From Finegoldia magna ATCC 29328 (GTDB lineage: Bacteria; Bacillota; Clostridia; Tissierellales; Peptoniphilaceae), in NCBI RefSeq assembly GCF_000010185.1, contig NC_010376.1, positions 1,497,501-1,561,500 of the forward strand: a stretch of 64,000 nucleotides of DNA, given 5' to 3'. The position numbers and the translations under genes are program-made. The notes beneath the pieces were generated by a model, which saw nothing but the letters and a program-made list of their open reading frames with translations, ran no database searches and was not told the origin of the DNA. Below are positions 50,344-59,784 of this stretch, in pieces (position 1 is the first letter of the stretch; every line of letters begins with the position of its first letter).

Positions 50344-52081
50344 TTGAAACCCTCCATTCATTCGCACTGTTAAAGAGTTCTTGCAGTCTCTTATACTTTG
50401 TATCACTTGACATTAATTCCTTGTCAGAACCTCTTTCTATAATTTTTCCGCCATCCATCACAAGTATTTCATCGAGGTCTTTAATTGTAGATAGTCTATG
50501 TGCAATCATGATAACTGTTTTATCCTTCATAAGATTTTTGAAAGCTTTTTGCAATTCAAACTCGTTATCTGGGTCAATAGATGCTGATGCTTCATCCATA
50601 ATAATAATTTTGGAATCCTTTAAAATTGCTCTAGCAATTGCAATTCTTTGTTTTTCTCCACCTGATAAATAAACTCCTTTTGAGCCTATGATTGTGTTTT
50701 CTCTTTCTGGGAATTTGTCTAATATCAAGTCGCATCCTGCTAATTTTAAGGCTCTCATAACCTCATCTCTCGTCGCTTCTTTATTAGCCAAAGCGACGTT
50801 ATCATAAATACTTTTCTTGAATAATTTCGAATCTTGAAAAACAAAGGAAACAGCTTTAATTAAGGCTTCGTCAGAATATTCACTTATTGGAATCCCACCT
50901 ATCTTTATGCTTCCTTCGTTAACATTGTAAAAACCTGATATAAGTTTTGCTACTGTTGATTTGCCTGATCCAGATGAACCGACTAGTGCATAGGACTTTC
51001 CTTCTTCTAATTTAAAGGATAAATTTTCAATGACAGCTTTATCGTTATAAGCAAAGCTAACCTTGTCAAACTCAATATCGTAGTTTTTAAAATTATTGAC
51101 ATTGCCATGGACCAATTTGTCTTTTTGCATATCTTCGTAAAGTGCCTCTAAGGTATCTACTGCATAATTTCCTTGAGAAATGTACATAGAGTACCACATC
51201 ATTCTCATAAATGAAACAAAAAGAACTCCCGATAAAAATAAAATCATAATAAGCTCAAGTAAAATTACCTTGCTGCTACCCAAGCTAGCAATAAAATAAA
51301 CTATAGGAATAATTAAAATCGCAATCAATCCAAAAAATAGCCATTGATACAAAACATAAGGTTTTTTACAAGATAATGAATAATCATAAGCATACTTTGA
51401 GTAATCTTTTATCGCCTTATAAAAGCTTTTAAATGATTCGACATTTGCTCTAAATATTTTTACAACCTGCATTCCTCTAACGTATTCAACAGTTTCAGCA
51501 CTTAGTTTAGATAGGGCTTCTTGGTATATTTGCATAAATTTTTGTTCGCCCATCATTGCCCCCAAAATTAATCCTCCGATTATTGTAAGAGCAAGCAAAG
51601 TTATGCCAACTCTTATACTTACTATAAAGCCAAGTGCAAGTACAAGCACGGGTGAAACTATTGCCTGAGAGCTATCGGGTATCATGTGTGCTACAACCTG
51701 ATGAGTTTGCGCGGCGTTGTCATCTATAATCTTTCTTATTTGACCAGATGGATTTAAGTCAAAGAACCTAAAACTTGCTTTCTCTAAGCCGTCTATCCCC
51801 CTTTTTCTTAAATTTGTTTCGAGCCTAAAACCTAGTATGTGAGAACATGTTCCTGAAACAGAATAAAATATTGCTCCACTTGTTAGTGTGATAACAGATT
51901 TTAATGCTATGCTCTCTGCACCAGATAAATCTGAATTAATTATTAAATTATCCAGAAATTTGTAGATTAAATAAAATCCATATACCGTAAGTACAGCAGA
52001 TATAGCAGAAAAAACTATAGCTAAAAAGCCGAAATATTTTTTATCCTGTACATAAGCAAATAGTTTTTTGTAAATCTTCAT
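50327..52081 (-). CDS. ABC exporter half-transporter (first of a pair)
   Basis: The start is ATG 52081 (MKIYKKLFAYVQDKK), 8 nt after GGAG. About 584 residues: TM domain 1-320, then ATPase with GSSGSGKSTVA, LSGGEKQRIAIA and IIIMDEASASID. It is the first gene of the cluster 1 operon (ABC-ABC-MATE-EcfS-EcfT-EcfA) and is divergent from the AraC-type regulator gene, which probably controls it. Confidence 0.9.
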   Translation of the reverse strand: MKIYKKLFAYVQDKKYFGFLAIVFSAISAVLTVYGFYLIYKFLDNLIINSDLSGAESIALKSVITLTSGAIFYSVSGTCSHILGFRLETNLRKRGIDGLEKASFRFFDLNPSGQIRKIIDDNAAQTHQVVAHMIPDSSQAIVSPVLVLALGFIVSIRVGITLLALTIIGGLILGAMMGEQKFMQIYQEALSKLSAETVEYVRGMQVVKIFRANVESFKSFYKAIKDYSKYAYDYSLSCKKPYVLYQWLFFGLIAILIIPIVYFIASLGSSKVILLELIMILFLSGVLFVSFMRMMWYSMYISQGNYAVDTLEALYEDMQKDKLVHGNVNNFKNYDIEFDKVSFAYNDKAVIENLSFKLEEGKSYALVGSSGSGKSTVAKLISGFYNVNEGSIKIGGIPISEYSDEALIKAVSFVFQDSKLFKKSIYDNVALANKEATRDEVMRALKLAGCDLILDKFPERENTIIGSKGVYLSGGEKQRIAIARAILKDSKIIIMDEASASIDPDNEFELQKAFKNLMKDKTVIMIAHRLSTIKDLDEILVMDGGKIIERGSDKELMSSDTKYKRLQELFNSANEWRVSNEGVL

Positions 52082-52241
52082 AATCATCTCTCCTTTCTTT
52101 GATATCCCTTTTAGATATAAATTTACTTATTTGATAATGCCTATCATTGTATTTTTATTATACATCGGTTATAATTACTAATACAATAGTTTTAAATTAA
52201 TAAGGCTAATTGGAATATTGTCTCAAAGGGATAGGTGGATT

Positions 52242-53234
52242 ATGACTTATTATGATTTTGTAAAAGATTATATGAAAGTGGATGAATGCAAAAACAATAA
52301 GAAGTATTCAAGTGCAGGACACACTTTTTGTTGGAATAAAGAAGATTTAACTTATGCAGAAGGCCTGTATTGGTTTTATGAAGGAGATGGATTTATTATT
52401 GATGTCCATGACTTTTATATAAGTGAAGAAGTAGTTCAAAATAATACTTATAGCATGGCAGATTATGTTTCAATATACACAAGCTACATAGTCAGCGCAA
52501 ACGGGGAGAAATTCAGTCCGTATCAAACGCTTACCGCAAACTCTTTATGTACTCTTGATTTTGATAATATAAAAGATGACTTCCGATTTTTATTACATGA
52601 AAACTGCTATTATCTTGCTGTTTCCATAGGTTTTAAAAAAGAGCTAATAGAAAAACATTTAGCATCTATTAACATTAATCCGGAATCATTTTATTCATCT
52701 TTACTTCAACCGAATCAAATTATACTTACAAAATCCCTAGAAAAAGTGGCAATGGAAATATTAAATTGTAAGATGGACGCCCCTGCCGCTGATTTTTTCT
52801 TTAAAGCCAAAGCAAATGAATGGGTAAGTATTGTGATTGACACATACTTAAATAGAAAAAAATATAAAATTGAGTCTGATGATAATAAAGCACTTGAAGA
52901 TGTAGCAAGATTCTTAGATGATCATTTCGCAATGAATGTAAATCAAGAAACCCTTGAAAAAATATCTAAAATGAGCGGAACAAAATTAAAAAATTTGTTC
53001 AGAGAAAAATATGGTCAAAGCATTACAGAATACACTCAAAGAAAAAGAATGAATGTAGCTGAAACTCTTCTCTTAAATACCGAACTGCCTATAAAAGAAA
53101 TTGCAGAATCTGTTGGGTATTCATCTGCTAGCAAATTTTCCATCTATTACAAAAGATACAAGGGAAAACTTCCAAGTGAAGTCCGTAATTTAGCTTGCAA
53201 ACATCTCAATTTAAAATGCGATTATTGTGATTAA
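52242..53234 (+). CDS. AraC-family regulator, divergent to the ABC-MATE-ECF operon
   Basis: The start is ATG 52242 (MTYYDFVKDYMKVDE) after AGGTGG; a TTG 24 bp upstream is less likely. About 330 residues: an unrecognised N-terminal sensing domain (about 1-220), then two AraC-type HTH motifs in the last 100 (NQETLEKISKMSGTKLKNLF and LPIKEIAESVGYSSASKFS, then YKGKLPSEVR). Regulators of this sort usually activate the neighbouring transporter in response to its substrate. The gene ends exactly where a MATE remnant begins. Confidence 0.9.
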   Translation: MTYYDFVKDYMKVDECKNNKKYSSAGHTFCWNKEDLTYAEGLYWFYEGDGFIIDVHDFYISEEVVQNNTYSMADYVSIYTSYIVSANGEKFSPYQTLTANSLCTLDFDNIKDDFRFLLHENCYYLAVSIGFKKELIEKHLASININPESFYSSLLQPNQIILTKSLEKVAMEILNCKMDAPAADFFFKAKANEWVSIVIDTYLNRKKYKIESDDNKALEDVARFLDDHFAMNVNQETLEKISKMSGTKLKNLFREKYGQSITEYTQRKRMNVAETLLLNTELPIKEIAESVGYSSASKFSIYYKRYKGKLPSEVRNLACKHLNLKCDYCD

Positions 53235-53236
53235 AG

Positions 53237-53415
53237 TAATGGAGTGTTATTATTGTTTGAACCAATTGTGCTGTAATAGTTGCAAGTGCTGCACCTTCAA
53301 TTGCATATTTCTCCATTAATTTCATTAGAATAAGATCAAGAATTATGTTTAAGAGAGCTCCTGGCCCATAATAGGCATGGCTTTTTCATAAATCCATTTC
53401 CACGCATAACCATGT
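53237..53415 (-). pseudogene. MATE gene fragment, frameshifted
   Basis: The minus strand codes MVMRGNGFMKK, then after a frameshift ILDLILMKLMEKYAIEGAA and a tail that matches the intact MATE proteins around helices 5-6. Its left end (AAGTAATGGAGTGTTAT) is identical to the sequence near 63973, inside the cluster 2 MATE gene. Confidence 0.85.
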
Positions 53416-53423
53416 TCGATGTT

Positions 53424-53720
53424 ATTGTATACAAATACGTTAAAATGAAAATAATCCATCCTTTTAAAGATGGAAATAGCAGGACGAATAGGATTTGGCT
53501 TAATTTATTCTTAAAAAAACCTAAAAAATGTGTAGATTGGGAAACAATCGATAAATACGCTTTGTCCGCTATGAAGATATCGGTTGTAAACACCTGAAAT
53601 CAACCATTTTTACAATCTGCTCTTATAGATAAAATAGACGATAGAGAAGTTTTCATGAAAGGAATCGACAAGTCCTACCTCTACGAAGACCTCTATGACA
53701 TTCCTATAGGAGAATTTTAA
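53424..53720 (+). pseudogene. Fic-domain gene fragment, broken
   Basis: The plus frame reads VKMKIIHPFKDGNSRTNRIW, the Fic core (HPFxxGNxR) with Lys for Glu/Asp and Ser for Gly. It continues through KKCVDWETIDKYALSAM to a stop at 53595. In the next frame EVFMKGIDKSYLYEDLY, a usual Fic tail, follows. There is no start and there is a frameshift, so it is a dead AMP-transferase fragment. Confidence 0.8.
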
Positions 53721-53739
53721 TAAAAATATAGAAATAAAT

Positions 53740-53774
53740 GCCCCAAAATTAAGAATTAAACTTAAATTTGGGGC
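53740..53774. terminator. Bidirectional-type terminator
   Basis: GCCCCAAAATT and AAATTTGGGGC arms with one mismatch enclose a 13-nt loop, with T-rich flanks on the plus side. It lies between the Fic fragment and the permease gene. Confidence 0.7.
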
Positions 53775-53822
53775 TATCTTTGTATTATAATTTATTAGCT
53801 TTTTCTTAATATCTTTTCATAG

Positions 53823-54527
53823 CTATTTATTTTCAAATTTTAAAAATTTATTAGAAAGATACAAAAATGTGAATAATTCCCCTAGGGCAAAAGCACTCAG
53901 CAAGACCAAATCATGTGGGTTTATGAACCTTAAATTATTAGCCTCTATTGCCAAAAAGCTTAGACCTACAATTTTTAAAGACCTAAAAGCGCTCGCAAAA
54001 CCAAACATGGTAAAGATTGTAGATAAGAGCACTATGATCCCAAAAGACCTTATCCTTATGGAAAGAGCTCCAAAAATCCCAATTATTGGAAGGGCAAGCA
54101 AGATGCTAAGGCCTATATAATAAAAATATATAGAAAAATCAATGGTCGAAAATCCTCCTATATATTTTCCTCCCAGGTAGAAAAGGGCCAGAAAATATAT
54201 TTGGCAAAGGCAAATTATAAGAAAAGCCAAAATCAATTTTGCTCCCACAAAGGCCATATTTTTCTTTGGGCTAAGTCTAATAAATTTCAGGCCTGCTCTG
54301 TGTTCTGTCGCCCAAAGGCTTGCTATTACGATTGCAATTAAGGGAATGTAGAAAAACGAAAAGTAAAACAAGCTTACCTGGGTCCACAAAGATTGCCATT
54401 CATTGGTCAATGTTTCCTTATTACCCATAAAGTTTATAAGGCCAAAGGCGTTAGCTAGTAGGGGAATTATCAGACTTACCAACAAGATATTTGTAAATTT
54501 TATTTTTTTAAATTCTAATTTTAACAT
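53823..54527 (-). CDS. Lantibiotic-immunity-type ABC permease (LanG/CprC-like)
   Basis: This 234-residue protein has six TM helices of the ABC-2 kind (FTNILLVSLIIPLLANAFGL onward), with SLWATEHRAGLKFIRLSPKK between helices, as in MutG/CprC permeases. With the ATPase and second permease it should form a pump that removes lantibiotics or other cationic peptides from the membrane. It is the last of three genes, 8 bp after the first permease gene. Confidence 0.83.
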   Translation of the reverse strand: MLKLEFKKIKFTNILLVSLIIPLLANAFGLINFMGNKETLTNEWQSLWTQVSLFYFSFFYIPLIAIVIASLWATEHRAGLKFIRLSPKKNMAFVGAKLILAFLIICLCQIYFLALFYLGGKYIGGFSTIDFSIYFYYIGLSILLALPIIGIFGALSIRIRSFGIIVLLSTIFTMFGFASAFRSLKIVGLSFLAIEANNLRFINPHDLVLLSAFALGELFTFLYLSNKFLKFENK

Positions 54528-54535
54528 AAGTCCTC

Positions 54536-55288
54536 CTAGTCCTTGTATAGATTATAAGTTTTCATTGCCTTTAAGTAGCCAAGGCAGGCTATTAAAAGGA
54601 TCAGGGCAATTATTGGTGTATAAAAATTTATTGGATTTAGAACCTGGATAAATTTTTGGCCTTCTTTTACATAAGAAATATTTAATAAACTTGCCATCCA
54701 CGCAAAGGGATTTACAAAGGCAAGAGTCTCTGATGTAAGCATGGTTATTACTCCAGTAAGACCGCCTATTATTCCTATAAATGATAGGGTATAGACTCTT
54801 TTTGATTTCATTTCTATTATCATAAATAGGGCCATAAAAAATAAATTTATTATTATGACGGAGATGTTTACCAAGGCAAATCTTAATATCATGTCAGTGT
54901 CCATATTAAAATTACCCGACTTTTTTGCTAGTAGGAGAAAGACAATAGCTTCTACTATTTGCAATAAAACTAGTTTTAGGGATAGGTTTTTAAATTTATT
55001 TATGAGTATAGAGTTTACTTTTTCTCCAAGACTTACTTGCAACTGCCACATCTGGTTTTTTTCCTCGATTTCAATCACTTTTTTCACCAAAGAAGAGATT
55101 AAAATCGGATTTATCAATAAGGAAATAAATAGATATGTGTCTAAGATATAGGCTAGGGGATAATTTCCTTGCGCAAATGATTTTGAATGGCTGACCCCTG
55201 CCACCATTAGCATTTGAGCGAAAAATACTATTAGTATTAAAAAATTTATCCCAAGTCTTTTGTATTTTTTTCTTTCTAAGTTTGCCAT
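54536..55288 (-). CDS. Lantibiotic-immunity-type ABC permease (LanE/CprB-like)
   Basis: This 250-residue protein has six TM helices and the cytoplasmic stretch KVIEIEEKNQMWQLQVSLGEK after helix 2, which fits the MutE/CprB group. It starts 1 bp before the ATPase stop region ends (2-bp gap) and is surely co-transcribed with it. The two permeases differ strongly in sequence and would form a heterodimer. Confidence 0.82.
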   Translation of the reverse strand: MANLERKKYKRLGINFLILIVFFAQMLMVAGVSHSKSFAQGNYPLAYILDTYLFISLLINPILISSLVKKVIEIEEKNQMWQLQVSLGEKVNSILINKFKNLSLKLVLLQIVEAIVFLLLAKKSGNFNMDTDMILRFALVNISVIIINLFFMALFMIIEMKSKRVYTLSFIGIIGGLTGVITMLTSETLAFVNPFAWMASLLNISYVKEGQKFIQVLNPINFYTPIIALILLIACLGYLKAMKTYNLYKD

Positions 55289-55289
55289 A

Positions 55290-56183
55290 TTAAGACCTGC
55301 TTTCTTCGATAAAAAGTTTTTCTAGGCTTTCTTTTTCTTCTTCAATCCTGTATATATCAACCTTTCCGTGCAAGAAATTTACTATTTCAGATATTTTTTG
55401 GTTAGAAACTTTGCCCAAAATAATCTTTTTACCATCTATCCTTACCTGATCTAAGTCTAAAAGATTAGCAGCTTTTTGATTGTCAGATGTTTGGATGGAA
55501 ATAAATGGTGGGTGGAGTTTTCTATAGTCTTCCAAGCTTCCATTGTAGGTTAGTTTCCCTGCCTTGAGGATACCAATATGTGTAGAAATTTTTTCCATCT
55601 CATCAAGAATATGAGAAGAAATCAGAATGCTTGTAGAAGTGTTTTTCACTATGTTTTTAAATAAGTTTCTCATTTCCTCAATTCCCTGAGGATCAAGGCC
55701 ATTTATAGGTTCATCTAAGATCAATAACTTTGGACTACCTATTAGGGCAATTGCAATTCCAAGTCTTTGCTTCATACCCAGCGAATAATCCCTTGCTTTT
55801 TTCTTGCCCACATTATTAAGGCCAACAAGGTCAAGAGTTTTTGAAATTTCTGCCTTATCTATCCCCTTAAGCTCGCAAATTATTTCAAGATTTTCATAGC
55901 CTGTTAAGTGGTCATAAAAGGAAGGATTTTCAATTAGGGCACCGAGATTTTTGTTAAGGTCTTTTTGGTTTCTAGGACTTACTTCTTGGCCAAAAACCTT
56001 AATTTCCCCTCCATCTTTTCTCACAAGACCAAGTATAAGCTTCATAAGTGTTGACTTTCCCGCTCCATTTTTGCCTATTAGACCATAAATTGAACCTTGT
56101 TCTATTTCCAGATAGTCAATATCTAGGACTTTCTTCTTGTTATATGATTTTTGTAGATTTTTTATTTCTAATATTTTTTCCAT
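55290..56183 (-). CDS. ABC ATPase of a peptide-immunity pump (LanF/CprA-like)
   Basis: The start is ATG 56183 (MEKILEIKNLQKSYN), 7 nt after GGAGG. About 297 residues: GKNGAGKSTLMKLIL, signature YSLGMKQRLGIA, and LLILDEPINGLDPQGIEEM, the layout of LanF/BcrA-type ATPases. A C-terminal part of about 80 residues follows, as usual. It is the first gene of the three-gene pump operon and is divergent from its two-component system, as in the cpr and bcr loci. Confidence 0.9.
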   Translation of the reverse strand: MEKILEIKNLQKSYNKKKVLDIDYLEIEQGSIYGLIGKNGAGKSTLMKLILGLVRKDGGEIKVFGQEVSPRNQKDLNKNLGALIENPSFYDHLTGYENLEIICELKGIDKAEISKTLDLVGLNNVGKKKARDYSLGMKQRLGIAIALIGSPKLLILDEPINGLDPQGIEEMRNLFKNIVKNTSTSILISSHILDEMEKISTHIGILKAGKLTYNGSLEDYRKLHPPFISIQTSDNQKAANLLDLDQVRIDGKKIILGKVSNQKISEIVNFLHGKVDIYRIEEEKESLEKLFIEESRS

Positions 56184-56311
56184 AATCATTCCTCCTAACA
56201 AAAGGATACCAGGCTAAGATAAAAATAAGCTTTAAGCAAGGTCACTTTTACATCACAAAAACCAAAATATCAAAAGTCTGGTGTATAATTAGGATAGCAA
56301 GGAGGAGCTTA

Positions 56312-57007
56312 ATGGATTTTAGAAATAATTTTTCTATACTAATAGTAGATGACGAAACAAATTTATTGGAAAATTTATATAATTTTTTGAAAGAAAAGGG
56401 TTTTAATAAGATTTATACCGCCAAAAACCTCAAAGAATCTAGGTTTAAGCTTACAAATTTCAAAATTGACCTAGTGGTCCTTGACCTAATGCTACCCGAC
56501 GGGAGCGGTTTTGATCTTTTAAAGGAAATAAGAAAAACTTCCGATATGGCAGTCATAATCCTCTCCGCCCTTGATGGGATAGATGATAGGAAGGAAGGTT
56601 TTGAAAACAAGGCCGACGACTACCTAGTCAAGCCATTTTTCCCTGATGAACTCCTTTGGAGGATTGATGCGGTTTTAAGACGCAGTAAAAATATAAAAAA
56701 CGAAGAGAAAATTAATTTAGGAAAGGTAATTTTCGATAAGTCCAAGGGCATCCTCATAAAAAATGGAGAGGAAATCCCCCTAACTGCCACGCAATTTAAA
56801 ATCCTGTCCTACCTAGCCGACAACATGAATATGATTGTCTCTATTGACCGCATTTTGGAAAATATTTGGGAAGATTCCTATGGTTATGAAAATACATTGA
56901 TAACTCACATTTACAGGATTCGTGAAAAACTCGAAGACAATCCTAGAGATCCAAAAATCCTAATTACCATCAAGGGTTTGGGCTATAAACTGGTGAAGGA
57001 AGATTAA
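56312..57007 (+). CDS. OmpR-family response regulator (CprR/NisR-like)
   Basis: The protein is 231 residues. The receiver (about 1-125) shows LIVDDETN and LVVLDLMLPDGSGF with the phospho-Asp, Lys in DDYLVKPF, and a C-terminal winged helix with TATQFKILSYLADNMNMIVS and YENTLITHIYRIREKLEDNP. AAGGAGGAG precedes the ATG and a TATAAT lies at 56282-56287. It probably controls the divergent pump operon. Confidence 0.93.
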   Translation: MDFRNNFSILIVDDETNLLENLYNFLKEKGFNKIYTAKNLKESRFKLTNFKIDLVVLDLMLPDGSGFDLLKEIRKTSDMAVIILSALDGIDDRKEGFENKADDYLVKPFFPDELLWRIDAVLRRSKNIKNEEKINLGKVIFDKSKGILIKNGEEIPLTATQFKILSYLADNMNMIVSIDRILENIWEDSYGYENTLITHIYRIREKLEDNPRDPKILITIKGLGYKLVKED

Positions 57008-57008
57008 G

Positions 57009-58304
57009 ATGTTTAATTACATTATAAAAAGATTTAAAAAAATCGTAATAAGAATCCTTGCCCTTTTATTTTTTCTGACATTTTTGCTAATGGTCTTTCT
57101 CTACCTCAACTACAGGTTGGGAGATAAATATCCAAATCCTAATGATGTTTATACTTATATAACTAATAACAAAACAGATACCTATCTCAACGAAAATAAT
57201 AAGAACTTTTTAAAAGAAAATGATATTCGGGCCCTAAGGCTCGATAAAAATGGCAAAGTCATCGAATCTTTCAACAAGCCAAGAGAGGTTAAAAATAAAT
57301 TCGAGATCACAGATGTAGTTAGCTTTAACAGGTATTACTTGGCTGATTATCCCGTTTTTACCTATATTGTAGGAGACGGCATAATCCTTTTTGCCTATCC
57401 AAAAAATTCACTAGATAAATTGCCCTTTAATTATTATAACTACCAGAACCTTGTATTTAATATGTGGCTAGTAGTCATATTTATAGTTTTATTTTTGCTC
57501 TTTGTCTATGTTTTTTACAGGATGGATATAAGGGATATACTTAAAAATATTGCTCCTTTTCAAAAGGCCATTGACGGGCTTTTTGAAGATGACTATGAAA
57601 AATTAGATGAAAGTGGAGAATTAAGAGACCTCGCCCTTTCAATTAACAAGGCAAACGAAAAATATAATAACTTAAAAAAATCACAAAGTAAGTGGATAAG
57701 GGGAGTTAGCCACGATGTTAGGACCCCTCTTGCAAAAATTTCCTGGGAACTTAATAAAGAAAATAAAAATGACCTCGATACAAAAAATATCCAAGACCAA
57801 GTTTTAAAAATTTCAAATATTTTAGAAGGTCTCAATCTAACTATGTCCCTTGCCAACATCGACAAGGAGAATTTTGAGTCAAAAAGTCCCTTAAAAGTAA
57901 TCCGAAAAGTCATAGTCGATAAGTTAAATGAAAACCCAAAAAGAGAAATTATTTTTGAAAATAGGCTAAGAGATCCAGATATAAAACTTAAAATGGATCC
58001 AACCTTGTTTTATAGGATGGTCGAAAATATCATAAAAAATTCCCTTGCCTATACCGAGGGAAAAATCTACCTTATAATTTCAAACCCAGATAACCAGCTA
58101 ATTATAAGGGTCTTAGACCAAGGCTGTGGGGTAGATGAAGATATAATAAAGAGAATTAATGACGAAGATTTGACCAATATTACAAGGCACGGTTTGGGGA
58201 TTTTTATTTCTAAACAAATAGCCGAATTGCATGATGGGAAATTTTCTATAGAGAATAAGGACCAAGGCCTTGACGTTTCCTTTATCTTTGACCTGGTTAA
58301 TTAA
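57009..58304 (+). CDS. Sensor histidine kinase (CprK/NisK-like)
   Basis: The protein is 431 residues. Two TM helices (about 12-36 and 155-176) enclose an extracytoplasmic sensing part of about 120 residues. The H-box is GVSHDVRTPLAKISW near residue 237. The ATPase part has MVENIIKNSLAYTEG, LDQGCGVDE and GLGIFISKQIAELHDG. It lies 1 bp after the regulator gene. With no lanthipeptide genes nearby, it would sense peptides made by other bacteria; this is inference. Confidence 0.92.
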   Translation: MFNYIIKRFKKIVIRILALLFFLTFLLMVFLYLNYRLGDKYPNPNDVYTYITNNKTDTYLNENNKNFLKENDIRALRLDKNGKVIESFNKPREVKNKFEITDVVSFNRYYLADYPVFTYIVGDGIILFAYPKNSLDKLPFNYYNYQNLVFNMWLVVIFIVLFLLFVYVFYRMDIRDILKNIAPFQKAIDGLFEDDYEKLDESGELRDLALSINKANEKYNNLKKSQSKWIRGVSHDVRTPLAKISWELNKENKNDLDTKNIQDQVLKISNILEGLNLTMSLANIDKENFESKSPLKVIRKVIVDKLNENPKREIIFENRLRDPDIKLKMDPTLFYRMVENIIKNSLAYTEGKIYLIISNPDNQLIIRVLDQGCGVDEDIIKRINDEDLTNITRHGLGIFISKQIAELHDGKFSIENKDQGLDVSFIFDLVN

Positions 58305-58351
58305 ATTTTATTTTAATCATAAATCACAATTAAAAAACGAGCCAGCAAGAA

Positions 58352-58414
58352 AATCATGTACCGACCTCCCAATCGTTAGATTTTGGTATAACTTTTTGAG
58401 GTCGGTACATGATT
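58352..58414. repeat. 17-bp perfect inverted repeat
   Basis: AATCATGTACCGACCTC (58352-58368) and its exact complement (58398-58414) around a 29-nt spacer, just after the kinase gene. No T-run follows. It is more GC-rich than its surroundings and may be a mobile-element end or single-strand hairpin. Confidence 0.85.
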
Positions 58415-58981
58415 CTGAAATAGCATATTTTTTGATAAATCAGAAATAGAATATCTTTCAAAATGATTATTTGGAATCGTATTATATGATTCTACAGTTG
58501 CTTTATATACTGGTTCTGAAAAAAACGTTAACTTAAATGTATCTGAACTTTCATCTAAATTTAAAAATAATAACAACTCTATTGTTTTTGTAATTTAATA
58601 AGAAAGTCTTATTCTAGAATCTACTCTATAAAATTCACTAATTTTTGAAAAAGGATGTAACGAAACCTTACGCCCTTTAATAAAAAAAGAGCAGCTTTTT
58701 AAGCTACTCTTGTAGAAAGTACAAAATGAGTTAATTATATTTATTGTGTCTCCTCATACTAGTTGCAAAACTATTCTTACGTCCATGTAGTTTTTTTGAG
58801 TCTTTTTTACATATCCTTCTTCATCTTTTTCAAATACAAAATGCTTATAAACTTATTAAAATGCAGGATTTCTAAATTTACATCTTTTGTATCAACCATA
58901 CAGCTTCAGCAGTCGATTTCTGCCAATCAAAACTTCCTATTCGGTCGCTTCTCTTGGGAAATCTTTGCATGAGACCTGCCT
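58415..58981. other. Gene-poor stretch with fragment ORFs
   Basis: A minus frame of about 66 codons at 58376-58576 (FFSEPVYKATVESYN in the middle) has no start with a ribosome site and runs into the inverted repeat; I cannot name it. A terminator-like hairpin lies at 58687-58711. A 31-codon minus frame (MQRFPKRSDRIGSFDW at its head) follows the rumA tail. Otherwise I see nothing. Confidence 0.4.
58687..58711 (-). terminator. Terminator-like hairpin
   Basis: AAGAGCAGCTT and AAGCTACTCTT with one mismatch and a 3-nt loop, followed on the minus strand by a T-run. Confidence 0.7.
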
Positions 58982-59050
58982 CTACTTTTCAGTGTAGCTT
59001 CGCTTCTTGACAAGTAGGGCTAGGGCTTCAACGTGCGTTGTCTTTTGCTT
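58982..59050 (-). pseudogene. 3' tail of a rumA/rlmD-type rRNA methyltransferase gene
   Basis: The frame PKQKTTHVEALALLVKKR...-stop matches the C-terminal end of 23S rRNA uracil-5-methyltransferases (QTTHVE-type motif). It is out of frame with the recombinase remnant that meets it. rumA 3' ends are known insertion sites of streptococcal integrative elements, so this is probably an attachment-site scar. Confidence 0.6.
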
Positions 59051-59784
59051 GGGAACATAATTTTTTATCCTCGTCATTCTTGTAGGAGTACAATTTATCA
59101 ATGTCATTGTTTTTGGCATTTTTTCTTTTATCTTTGAATTTATTAGAATCTTGACTATCTTTAATTCCTGTTTTGAAGTAGAATGTTAAGTCATATGGAT
59201 GGACTGTTCCGTCTTTGTCGATTCTGCCCACCACAACTTTATCAACTATGCTTTCAATTACTGTTCTGTTAAATTCCTCTATAATTTCTTTATTTTCTAA
59301 GATCTTTTTAAATTTCTTTAGTCTTTCTTTAATAAAACTTTCATCTTTTATTGTTAGTTCCAGTGTTTTCTTTTCATCAAGTAATTCTACTTTTTGTTTT
59401 GTAAGTTTTTTATACTTTTTAGCACAAACTTCTTCGTCAATACTATCTTCTCAATGCAGATCAACTAACTTTCTTTCTTGACTAATGTTTCTATTTAATT
59501 GATTTTCTAACTTTTTTAAATCTTTGACTAAAGTATTATCATTTATTTCTTCTTCTTTAATAGAGATACTTTTTTGTAGGGTCATAATCATAGCCAAGAC
59601 AACCTTGAAAACCAATAAGCTCCCCTTTTTCCATTTTCATTTTTAATCCTTTTTTTACATGGGCTGAGTTATTTTCTACTTCTTGTTGAGTTACTGAACT
59701 TAATATTGTTAATAGTAACTCTCCATTCATTGTAAAAGTATCTATATTTTCTTTTTCAAAGACTTTAATATTTCTTCCTATCAA
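59028..59784 (-). pseudogene. Large serine recombinase, decayed
   Basis: The first 75 codons carry ENIDTFTMNGELLLTILSSV, then ENNSAHVKKGLKMKMEKGE and GFQGCLGYDYDP, the end of the catalytic region and start of the recombinase domain. After a frameshift near 59560 the text jumps to a C-terminal coiled coil with an in-frame TGA at 59451-59453, and it ends VVVGRIDKDGTVHPYDLTFYF. The N-terminal catalytic Ser part and the zinc domain are missing. Such enzymes move Tn1549/Tn5397-like elements. Confidence 0.88.

Noticed and set aside
58376-58576. Minus-strand frame of 66 codons
   Set aside because: No start with a ribosome site, and it ends inside the 17-bp inverted repeat; treated as debris.
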